Origin: an uncultured Corynebacterium sp.
GTDB lineage: Bacteria; Actinomycetota; Actinomycetes; Mycobacteriales; Mycobacteriaceae
NCBI GenBank assembly: GCA_943908385.1
Contig: CALTTF010000088.1
Span: 1-6,628, forward strand
DNA: 6,628 bases
Direction: 5' to 3'
A model generated the notes under the pieces. That model saw nothing but the letters and a program-made list of their open reading frames with translations. It had not been told where the DNA came from and searched no databases. Each line of letters starts with the position of its first letter. The stretch's first letter is position 1. The position numbers and the translations under genes are program-made. Below, piece after piece: positions 1 to 5,006 of the stretch.

Positions 1-1421
1 AGAACCCGCAGGGCTCCGAGAACGGCCGCGTCGTGCGCGTCATCGGCGCCGTCGTCGACGTGGAGTTCCCGCGCGGCGAGCTGCCGGAGCTCTACAACGC
101 TCTGCACACCAACATCGAGCTCGAGGCAGTGGCTAAGACCATTACTCTCGAGGTCGCTCAGTTCCTGAGCGACGGCCTCGTCCGTACCATCGCCATGGCT
201 CCGACCGACGGCCTCGTCCGCGGCGCCAAGGTCGTCGACACCGGCAACCCGATTTCGGTGCCGGTCGGCGACCAGGTCAAGGGCCACGTCTTCAATGCGC
301 TGGGCGACTGCTTGGACGACCCGTCGGTCGGCCAGGATGGCGAGCGCTGGGGCATCCACCGCGAGCCCCCGGCCTTCAAGGACCTCGAGGGCAAGACCGA
401 GATTCTCGAGACCGGTATTAAGGTCATCGACCTCCTCACCCCGTACGTCAAGGGCGGCAAGATCGGCCTGTTCGGCGGCGCTGGTGTGGGCAAGACCGTT
501 CTCATCCAGGAGATGATTACCCGTATTGCACGCGAGTTCTCCGGTACGTCGGTCTTCGCCGGCGTCGGCGAGCGCACCCGTGAAGGTACGGACCTCTTCC
601 TCGAGATGGAGGACATGGGCGTCCTTCCTGATACCGCCCTTGTCTTCGGCCAGATGGACGAGCCGCCCGGGGTCCGTATGCGCGTGGCCCTGTCCGGCCT
701 GACCATGGCGGAGTACTTCCGCGATGTCCAGAACCAGGACGTGCTGCTGTTCATCGACAACATCTTCCGTTTCACCCAGGCAGGTTCTGAGGTGTCGACG
801 CTGCTCGGCCGCATGCCGTCCGCAGTGGGTTACCAGCCGACCCTGGCTGATGAGATGGGTGTCCTCCAGGAGCGCATTACCTCGACCAAGGGCCGTTCCA
901 TTACGTCTCTGCAGGCCGTGTACGTGCCGGCTGACGACTACACCGACCCGGCCCCGGCCACGACCTTCGCCCACCTGGATGCGACGACCGAGCTCTCCCG
1001 TTCGATCGCTTCGAAGGGTATCTACCCGGCTGTGGATCCGCTGACCTCGACCTCCCGCATCCTGGAGCCGGGCATCGTCGGCGAGCGCCACTACGCGGTC
1101 GCTCAGAAGGTGATCAACATCCTGCAGAAGAACAAGGAGCTGCAGGACATCATCGCCATCCTCGGTATGGACGAGCTGTCCGAAGAGGACAAGATCACCG
1201 TCATGCGCGCCCGTAAGATCCAGCGCTTCCTGGGCCAGAACTTCTTCGTCGCGAAGAAGTTCACGGGTGACGAGGGTTCTTACGTGCCGCTCGAGGAGAC
1301 GATCGACGCGTTCGACCGTCTCGCGTCCGGCGAGTTCGACCACTACCCGGAGCAGGCTTTCAACAACCTCGGCGGTCTGGACGACGTCGAGGCTGCGTAC
1401 AAGAAGCTGCAAGAGAAGTAG
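1..1421 (+). CDS. atpD: F1F0 ATP synthase subunit beta, 5'-partial
   Basis: This is the catalytic beta subunit of the F1 head, which makes ATP from ADP and phosphate at the cytoplasmic face of the membrane. The reading frame is open from base 3 and reads NPQGSENGRVVRVIGAVVDV, so the real start lies before the window; the GTG at 33 falls inside the conserved N-terminal beta-barrel strand and is not the start. About 472 residues are visible, so only a few are missing. Visible motifs are the P-loop GGAGVGKT (bases 474-497), the GERTREG segment with the catalytic glutamate, the Walker B strand LLFIDN, the nucleotide-site stretch PSAVGYQPTLA, and the DELSEED loop that couples to subunit gamma. The gene ends in TAG, followed after 9 bases by atpC, as expected for the end of an atp operon. 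The identification is essentially certain. Confidence 0.98.
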   Translation, partial: NPQGSENGRVVRVIGAVVDVEFPRGELPELYNALHTNIELEAVAKTITLEVAQFLSDGLVRTIAMAPTDGLVRGAKVVDTGNPISVPVGDQVKGHVFNALGDCLDDPSVGQDGERWGIHREPPAFKDLEGKTEILETGIKVIDLLTPYVKGGKIGLFGGAGVGKTVLIQEMITRIAREFSGTSVFAGVGERTREGTDLFLEMEDMGVLPDTALVFGQMDEPPGVRMRVALSGLTMAEYFRDVQNQDVLLFIDNIFRFTQAGSEVSTLLGRMPSAVGYQPTLADEMGVLQERITSTKGRSITSLQAVYVPADDYTDPAPATTFAHLDATTELSRSIASKGIYPAVDPLTSTSRILEPGIVGERHYAVAQKVINILQKNKELQDIIAILGMDELSEEDKITVMRARKIQRFLGQNFFVAKKFTGDEGSYVPLEETIDAFDRLASGEFDHYPEQAFNNLGGLDDVEAAYKKLQEK

Positions 1422-1430
1422 GAGTGGCTC

Positions 1431-1793
1431 ATGGCTGAAATCACCGCGCACCTCGTTTCGGTTGAGCGCATGTTGTGGTCTGGCGAGGCGAAGATCGTCA
1501 CCGTCCAGACCTCCGAAGGTGAGATCGGCGTGCTGCCCGGCCACGAGCCGTTCTTGGGCCAGCTCAAGGAAAACGGTGTCGTGACCATCACCCCGGTCGA
1601 CGGCGACAAGATCGTCGCGGCCGTCCAGGGTGGGTTCGTCTCGGTGACCGGCAACAAGGTCACCATCTTGGCGGATTACGCGATTTTCGCCGATGAGGTC
1701 GATTCCAATCAGGAGTTCGACGAGGAGGATCCGACGTCGAAGGCACGCCACGACGCAGAGCAAGCAGCTTTGCGACGCAGCGGCAACGCCTAG
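1431..1793 (+). CDS. atpC: F1F0 ATP synthase subunit epsilon
   Basis: This is the epsilon subunit of the F1 central stalk, which binds gamma and the c-ring and restrains ATP hydrolysis. The 120-residue product starts MAEITAHLVSVERMLWSGEA and contains the typical epsilon motif GVLPGHEPFLGQL (about residues 34-46), then the beta-sandwich strands up to about residue 85. The C-terminal part is short and acidic (EFDEEDP), followed by one Ala/Arg-rich helix. This agrees with the roughly 120-residue actinobacterial form rather than the longer two-helix form of E. coli. The start is set by an AGGAG ribosome binding site at 1420-1424 that overlaps the atpD stop, with 9 bases between the genes. It is the last gene of the operon and is followed by an intrinsic terminator. 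Confidence 0.96.
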   Translation: MAEITAHLVSVERMLWSGEAKIVTVQTSEGEIGVLPGHEPFLGQLKENGVVTITPVDGDKIVAAVQGGFVSVTGNKVTILADYAIFADEVDSNQEFDEEDPTSKARHDAEQAALRRSGNA

Positions 1794-1803
1794 TTCTCCC
1801 TTT

Positions 1804-1844
1804 CCGCCCGGACTATGCCATTGGCTGGTCCGGGCGGTTTCTTT
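1804..1844 (+). terminator. Intrinsic terminator of the atp operon
   Basis: A perfect 10-base-pair stem (CCGCCCGGAC at 1804-1813 with GTCCGGGCGG at 1828-1837) is followed directly by the T-rich tail TTTCTTT. The 14-base loop contains a further GCC/GGC pairing around ATT. It begins 10 bases after the atpC stop codon, which fits Rho-independent termination of the ATP synthase transcript. Confidence 0.92.
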
Positions 1845-1933
1845 GTGCCCGTTTGCCTCGGTCTCGACACTGGCTCCCGGCCCCGCTGCCATCGCCGGCT
1901 TTCATCTCCGGCGCAATCCCCTGATTTTGCGAC

Positions 1934-1982
1934 AACCCCGGCGATCCCCGGTAACTCTCGGTAATCCCGGCAACTCCCGGCG
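1934..1982. repeat. Degenerate 10-base tandem repeat, about five copies
   Basis: Five consecutive units read AACCCCGGCG, ATCCCCGGTA, ACTCTCGGTA, ATCCCGGCA (one base shorter) and ACTCCCGGCG, giving a rough consensus AWCYCCGGYR. The array is non-coding and lies between the atp terminator and the next promoter. It could be slippage-derived low-complexity DNA or a binding array; nothing in the sequence decides between these. Confidence 0.6.
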
Positions 1983-1992
1983 CCACCGCCGC

Positions 1993-2028
1993 CCCCGATT
2001 TCTGCCGGCTCCCCGATTTCCGCCGGCC
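1993..2028. repeat. Two tandem copies of an 18-base unit
   Basis: CCCCGATTTCTGCCGGCT (1993-2010) is followed directly by CCCCGATTTCCGCCGGCC (2011-2028), which match at 16 of 18 positions. A shorter related stretch, CCCCTGATTTT, lies near 1918-1928. The repeat is non-coding and adjoins the decamer array. Its function is unknown. Confidence 0.65.
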
Positions 2029-2047
2029 CTTCGTGGCGTGCCCATAG

Positions 2048-2099
2048 TTGGTCGGGGGGAGTAGAACTTTCGACGGTTAAATGAGCGTGGGCCGACCAA
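2048..2099. repeat. 8-base inverted repeat flanking the DUF2550 -35 region
   Basis: TTGGTCGG (2048-2055) and its exact reverse complement CCGACCAA (2092-2099) are separated by 36 bases. The right arm ends one base before the predicted -10 box and the left arm lies upstream of the -35 region. The pair could be a two-site operator or a long-loop hairpin, but it is short enough to be chance. Confidence 0.35.
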
Positions 2100-2106
2100 T
2101 TAGACT
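2077..2106 (+). promoter_or_regulatory. Predicted promoter of the DUF2550 gene (leaderless)
   Basis: The -10 hexamer TAGACT (2101-2106) fits the actinobacterial TANANT pattern, with a weak -35 candidate TTAAAT (2077-2082) at an 18-base spacing. Only 8 bases separate the -10 box from the ATG at 2115, so transcription should start at or within a base or two of the start codon. No Shine-Dalgarno sequence is present, which agrees with a leaderless mRNA. Confidence 0.6.
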
Positions 2107-2114
2107 GGACCCTT

Positions 2115-2582
2115 ATGAAGCTTCTCGGGTTCCTCTTCGGCGCGGTACTGGTGGTGCTTATCGCTGGCGCGCTGTGGAGGTTCCTGACGGTACGCAACAA
2201 CGGCACTCCGGCGCTGGTGCGCAGGTTGCCGGCGACCGGAACACACGGCTGGCGCCACGGCATCGCCGCGTACAAAGGCGAGACGATGCGCTTTTTCAAG
2301 CTGCGCTCGCTGTCGTTTTCGGCGGACATGGAGCTCAACCGTTCCATGCTGTCGATCACAGGCAATAGGCAGGCCACTGAGACGGAACGGCATTTCATGC
2401 CGGGCGTCGAGGTGGTCGTTTTGTTTTCTTCGGCGGGCGAGGATTACGAGTTCGCCACGGACCGCCACGCCGGCATGGCTTTAGTGTCGTGGGTGGAGTC
2501 TGCCCCGGACAGGCGGCAGGTGCGCCCGGATGTGCACAGGCTCCATAACCGGGTCTTCAAAGGCACTCTGGGGAGTCTGTAG
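2115..2582 (+). CDS. DUF2550 family membrane-anchored protein
   Basis: This 155-residue protein begins with a hydrophobic segment (about residues 3-23, LLGFLFGAVLVVLIAGALW) that should be a single membrane anchor, followed by basic residues. The soluble part carries the GWRHGIAAYKGETMRFFKLRSLS stretch, split here as GWRHG at residues 45-49 and FFKLRSLS after it, which I recognise as typical of DUF2550. Members are commonly found directly downstream of atpC in Corynebacterium and Mycobacterium, and this gene has that position. The function of the family is not known to me. It is separated from atpC by a strong terminator and has its own promoter, so it is probably not part of the ATP synthase transcript. 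The ATG is placed by the predicted leaderless promoter and by the anchor beginning at residue 3. Confidence 0.85.
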   Translation: MKLLGFLFGAVLVVLIAGALWRFLTVRNNGTPALVRRLPATGTHGWRHGIAAYKGETMRFFKLRSLSFSADMELNRSMLSITGNRQATETERHFMPGVEVVVLFSSAGEDYEFATDRHAGMALVSWVESAPDRRQVRPDVHRLHNRVFKGTLGSL

Positions 2583-2611
2583 CAGCTCCCGTCGCGGTGT
2601 CGGGGCGGTGA

Positions 2612-2640
2612 TTTCGGCTCACCCGCGGCGACGCTAGGGT
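2612..2640 (+). promoter_or_regulatory. Predicted promoter of nucS (leaderless)
   Basis: TAGGGT (2635-2640) is a plausible actinobacterial -10 box lying 8 bases before the nucS ATG at 2649, the same spacing as in the DUF2550 promoter. The -35 region at a 17-base spacing (TTTCGG, 2612-2617) is weak. There is no purine-rich ribosome binding site before the ATG, so a leaderless transcript is likely. Some read-through from the DUF2550 gene is also possible, as the gap is only 66 bases and no T-tailed terminator is visible in it. Confidence 0.5.
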
Positions 2641-2648
2641 AGTGGACT

Positions 2649-3341
2649 ATGCGTCTTGTTATCGCCCGCTGCTCAGTGGACTATGTCGGCCGCTTGGATG
2701 CTCACCTGCCTCTCGCGGACCGCCTGATCTTGGTCAAGGCCGACGGATCGTTGTCGGTCCACGCGGACGACCGCGCGTACAAACCGTTGAACTGGATGAC
2801 ACCCCCGTGCACGATCGCAGAGGAGCCGATCCTGGACGTCGACGGCGACGAGACGGGCGCGCAGCTCTGGGTCGTGGAGAACCCGAAAGGGGAGCAGTTG
2901 CGTGTGACCATCGAGGAGATCCACTCGGACGTCACCTTCGACCTGGGAGTCGACCCGGGTCTGATCAAAGACGGCGTGGAAGCGCACCTGCAGGAGCTTC
3001 TGGCGGAGCACATCACGGTGCTCGGGGAGGGCTACACGCTCGTGCGCCGCGAGTACCCGACGCCGCTGGGCCCGGTGGACATCATGGCGAAGGATCCTAA
3101 CGGCGCGGCTGTCGCGGTGGAGGTCAAGCGCCGCGGCAATATTGACGGCGTGGAGCAGCTCACCCGCTACATCGAGATGCTGAGCCGCGATTCGCTCCTC
3201 GGCGAAGTCAAGGGCGTGTTCGCGGCCCAGGAGATCAAGCCGCAGGCGCGGACGCTCGCAGAGGACCGCGGGATCACGTGCGTCACGCTCGACTACGACG
3301 AGCTGCGCGGCATCGAGAGCAACGAACTCCGGTTGTTCTAG
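2649..3341 (+). CDS. nucS: Mismatch-specific endonuclease NucS/EndoMS
   Basis: NucS cuts both strands around mispaired bases and is the central nuclease of the mismatch repair pathway that replaces MutS/MutL in many actinobacteria and archaea. The 230-residue product has the family's usual length. The N-terminal DNA-binding/dimerisation domain carries the hallmark VHADDRAYKPLNWM (residues 37-50). The C-terminal PD-(D/E)XK nuclease domain shows GPVDIM with D144 and AVEVKRR with E158 and K160, so the catalytic D-E-K set is complete. The protein ends GIESNELRLF; in Corynebacterium, NucS is reported to bind the replication clamp through such a C-terminal hydrophobic tail. The start is chosen because MRLVIARCSVDYVGRL matches the conserved family N-terminus. 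The next gene starts 10 bases after the stop, so the two are probably co-transcribed. Confidence 0.95.
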   Translation: MRLVIARCSVDYVGRLDAHLPLADRLILVKADGSLSVHADDRAYKPLNWMTPPCTIAEEPILDVDGDETGAQLWVVENPKGEQLRVTIEEIHSDVTFDLGVDPGLIKDGVEAHLQELLAEHITVLGEGYTLVRREYPTPLGPVDIMAKDPNGAAVAVEVKRRGNIDGVEQLTRYIEMLSRDSLLGEVKGVFAAQEIKPQARTLAEDRGITCVTLDYDELRGIESNELRLF

Positions 3342-3350
3342 GGAGGAGGA
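3342..3350 (+). promoter_or_regulatory. Strong ribosome binding site of the small Cys/His gene
   Basis: The purine run GGAGGAGGA sits immediately after the nucS stop codon and just before the ATG at 3352. It is a good Shine-Dalgarno match and fixes the start of this small gene. It contrasts with nucS and the DUF2550 gene, which have none, and supports translation from an internal position on a nucS mRNA. Confidence 0.8.
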
Positions 3351-3351
3351 G

Positions 3352-3627
3352 ATGCCGAGGAGGAATCGTCGTCACGCGCAGCAGTTGCGCCCGTTGCCGC
3401 GCGACGGCGGGACGTATTACGGCACGCGCGAGGAGGTCGGCCCGCACGGGGACATCTACCTGGTGCGGCAGATGGGTTCAGCGTCGGCCCAGAAGTTCTA
3501 CGTGTGCCCGCGGTGCAACCAGAACATTCCGCCCGGTGTCGCGCATATTGTGGCGTGGCCGCGGGACACCGGTGGGCGCGGGGATGATCGGAGACATTGG
3601 CATAGGCACTGCTGGGAGCGTCGTTAA
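3352..3627 (+). CDS. Small Cys/His-rich zinc-finger-like protein downstream of nucS
   Basis: The 91-residue basic protein has a polar, Arg-rich N-terminus (about residues 1-18), a central region GDIYLVRQMG, and a C-terminal metal-binding-like module: CPRC (C52, C55), then GVAHIVAWP with H65, then HWHRHCW with H82, H84, H86 and C87. The CxxC plus HxxC pattern suggests one bound zinc ion. I recognise a small actinobacterial family with the pattern CPxC...GxxHxVxWP...RRHWHxxCW; to my recollection members are often labelled ATP/GTP-binding protein, but no P-loop (GxxxxGK[ST]) is present here, so that label is not supported. No function can be assigned. The gene lies 10 bases after nucS with a strong ribosome binding site, suggesting co-expression and perhaps a role near DNA repair, which is inference. 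Its stop overlaps that of the convergent HNH gene. Confidence 0.85.
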   Translation: MPRRNRRHAQQLRPLPRDGGTYYGTREEVGPHGDIYLVRQMGSASAQKFYVCPRCNQNIPPGVAHIVAWPRDTGGRGDDRRHWHRHCWERR

Positions 3628-4763
3628 GCGAAAAGCGCGTGCATCGCTCCGTGCTGCTTGGGCACCATGCGCCCTCTCGGCGAGCGCCACACGGGCGTGC
3701 CCGCGACGTTGACGATGCGCCCGCGCTTAGCTTGCCGCGGATCGTCGTCGTTGACGCGGTTGTGGTAGCGGCACAGCGGCGCGAGGTTGGCCATGTTGGT
3801 CTCGCCGCCGTGCTTCCAGGCGGTGATGTGGTGGATTTCGCACGCGTCGGCGCTGTGGCGGCAGTCGGGCACGGGGCACGCCGGGCTCGTTGCGCGCGCG
3901 AGGACCCGCTGCTTCGCATTCGCTAATCGACGCCCGCGGTACAGGTTCACCGCCCCCTCCTCCGGGTGGAACGTGGCGGCCTCGAGGTGGTTTTCCGCTG
4001 TCGCGTAGTACTGGTTGAGGAACTCTGCGCCTGTTATCGACGTGCCGTCCGTGAGCTGCAATACCGTCTCGTCGCCGTCGCCTTGGTGGATTTTTATCCA
4101 GTCGGGAAGCGGGATGAGCAGCAGCGGGCGGGGGACGGCGTGCGGGACCCCGTGCGGAACGCCGTCCGCGGGCCCGTTTTGTGCTTCGTTCGGGACGCTG
4201 CCGCCTGGCTCTGTGCCCTTCGCGTTGTAGCCGCGCATGAGACGCAGGAAATTCTCGAGCATTTGCGGCGCGACGGGCCGGGCGGTGTCCGCGCCGAGCA
4301 TGAGTGCGTGCTCGAGGTCCGCCATGTCGCGCTCGTCCGCGGTGACCGTCATGGTGCGGCGGCCGGCCTTGGAGCGGGTGAATGTGACTTGCTTGCGCGG
4401 GGGTGCTTCTTCGCCCGGGACGAGGCGCTTGGCGAGGCGGGCGAGTGCCTTGTAGTTCCCCGTCGCGTCGAGAAGCGAAAGGCGGAGTTTGGTGCGCGTG
4501 CGGTTCGACTTGATCTTCTTGATGCGCCGCTCGATGAGCGCCAGCTGGTCGAGCGAGAAACCTTGCCGCTTCGCCTTTTCCCGTGCGAGTCGCTGTTTCT
4601 GAGGGGATGTCGTCGGCCCGAAATACACCGCGTGGAGTCCGTCCCACGCGTTGACGCGGTTCGGGTCCATGCCCGCGTCGAGAGCCGTTTGTTTATCGAA
4701 GTCGGCCAGGACGTCTACCGCCGCCTCCGACATTGCCTGGATGAGCGTTCTAAATGAGTTCAT
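3624..4763 (-). CDS. HNH endonuclease-domain protein, DUF222/13E12 type
   Basis: This 379-residue protein has an alpha-helical, charged N-terminal region (about residues 1-180) of DUF222/13E12 character, a variable Gly/Pro-rich linker (about 181-212), a further conserved region, and a C-terminal HNH nuclease module at about 293-340. In the module C296 and C301 form a CPVPDC knuckle, followed by EIHHITAW (H311, H312), GGETNMANL (N326) and LCRYHN (C331, H334), so the likely metal ligands and catalytic histidine and asparagine are all present. Such genes occur in several copies in many actinobacterial genomes; the family's biological role is uncertain, with mobile-DNA or phage-like nuclease activity often proposed. 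The linker contains the short repeat GVPHGVPHAVP (bases 4131-4163). The ATG at 4763 is supported by a promoter with its -10 box 7 bases upstream and no Shine-Dalgarno. No flanking transposon ends or direct repeats are seen. Confidence 0.88.
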   Translation of the reverse strand: MNSFRTLIQAMSEAAVDVLADFDKQTALDAGMDPNRVNAWDGLHAVYFGPTTSPQKQRLAREKAKRQGFSLDQLALIERRIKKIKSNRTRTKLRLSLLDATGNYKALARLAKRLVPGEEAPPRKQVTFTRSKAGRRTMTVTADERDMADLEHALMLGADTARPVAPQMLENFLRLMRGYNAKGTEPGGSVPNEAQNGPADGVPHGVPHAVPRPLLLIPLPDWIKIHQGDGDETVLQLTDGTSITGAEFLNQYYATAENHLEAATFHPEEGAVNLYRGRRLANAKQRVLARATSPACPVPDCRHSADACEIHHITAWKHGGETNMANLAPLCRYHNRVNDDDPRQAKRGRIVNVAGTPVWRSPRGRMVPKQHGAMHALFA

Positions 4764-4770
4764 GCTTTGA

Positions 4771-4799
4771 ACGCTAGCGGTTGCGCACGCCCCGGTAAA
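4771..4799 (-). promoter_or_regulatory. Predicted promoter of the HNH gene (leaderless)
   Basis: Reading the minus strand, TTTACC (4799-4794) is a fair -35 box, followed by a 17-base spacer and the -10-like TAGCGT (4776-4771). Seven bases then separate it from the ATG at 4763. No ribosome binding site is visible, so a leaderless transcript is predicted. A TGCGCA box lies inside the spacer. Confidence 0.55.
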
Positions 4800-4828
4800 G
4801 GCCTAAATGCGCACTATAATGCGCATTT
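4782..4828. promoter_or_regulatory. Cluster of TGCGCA boxes, candidate operator of the HNH gene
   Basis: Three self-complementary TGCGCA boxes occur at 4782-4787, 4808-4813 and 4820-4825, each with A or T before it and C or T after it. The first lies between the -35 and -10 of the HNH promoter; the other two form a perfect inverted repeat (AAATGCGCA at 4805-4813 and TGCGCATTT at 4820-4828) around the AT-rich centre CTATAA, just upstream of the -35. The layout resembles operator sites for a dimeric repressor. The inverted repeat could instead fold as a weak transcript hairpin with a short T tail. Confidence 0.5.
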
Positions 4829-4975
4829 TTGAGGGAACCTTGCGGTCCGTTGTGGGGCCGGAGTGGCGCGTGGCGTGACCCGTACTCCCGCGGGGCTGAT
4901 GGGGCGAAGACGCGCGGGCGGGCGCAGCAGGCTGAGCTACCCAGGGCGGCCTGCCGGACCATTGCGGTTGGCCGT

Positions 4976-5004
4976 GCCGGCGCCCGAGGTGCTCGGGCGC
5001 CGGC
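4976..5004 (-). terminator. Strong hairpin after glgB, possible terminator without T tract
   Basis: A perfect 12-base-pair inverted repeat (GCCGGCGCCCGA at 4976-4987 and TCGGGCGCCGGC at 4993-5004) with a 5-base loop begins 2 bases after the glgB stop codon. On the minus strand it is followed by ACGGCCAACC, with no T run. Its position and stability suggest it ends the glgB transcript or protects its 3' end. Termination at hairpins lacking a U tail has been proposed in actinobacteria, so this assignment is tentative. Confidence 0.6.
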
Positions 5005-5006
5005 GG

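Larger units (their letters stand above)
1794..2114. other. Intergenic spacer between atpC and the DUF2550 gene
   Basis: This 321-base spacer holds no credible gene. From left to right it contains the atp operon terminator (1804-1844), a GC-rich stretch without clear features, a run of about five degenerate decamers (1934-1982), two copies of an 18-base unit (1993-2028), an 8-base inverted repeat (2048-2055 and 2092-2099) and a predicted promoter (2077-2106). The open frames that cross it on either strand have low-complexity Pro/Arg-rich translations and resemble no family I know, so I treat it as non-coding. Confidence 0.75.

Noticed and set aside
33..35. GTG at 33 as the start codon of atpD
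   Set aside because: The frame stays open to base 3 and the residues before the GTG (GRVV) continue the conserved beta-subunit N-terminus, so the gene simply runs off the left edge.
158..814. 218-residue minus-strand open frame inside atpD
   Set aside because: It is the complement of the highly conserved atpD coding sequence; long antisense frames are expected in GC-rich genes.
1934..2028. Short repeats as a CRISPR array
   Set aside because: The units are 10 and 18 bases long, directly adjacent and degenerate, with no unique spacers and no cas genes.
1790..2398. 202-residue minus-strand open frame across the atpC-DUF2550 spacer
   Set aside because: It is antisense to the DUF2550 gene and the repeats, has low-complexity content, no recognisable domain and no ribosome binding site that I can see.
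3966..4757. 263-residue plus-strand open frame opposite the HNH gene
   Set aside because: The opposite strand encodes a recognisable DUF222/HNH protein with all motifs; this translation is Arg/Val/Leu-biased with no motif.
4815..4820. Perfect TATAAT on the plus strand
   Set aside because: It is the centre of the TGCGCA inverted repeat, has no good -35 box and no plus-strand gene follows; only the glgB antisense strand lies downstream.
4930..4942. tRNA-like D-arm sequence GGGTAGCTCAGCC on the minus strand
   Set aside because: No matching acceptor stem, anticodon arm or GGTTCGA-type T-loop follows at the right distance, so it is taken as chance resemblance.
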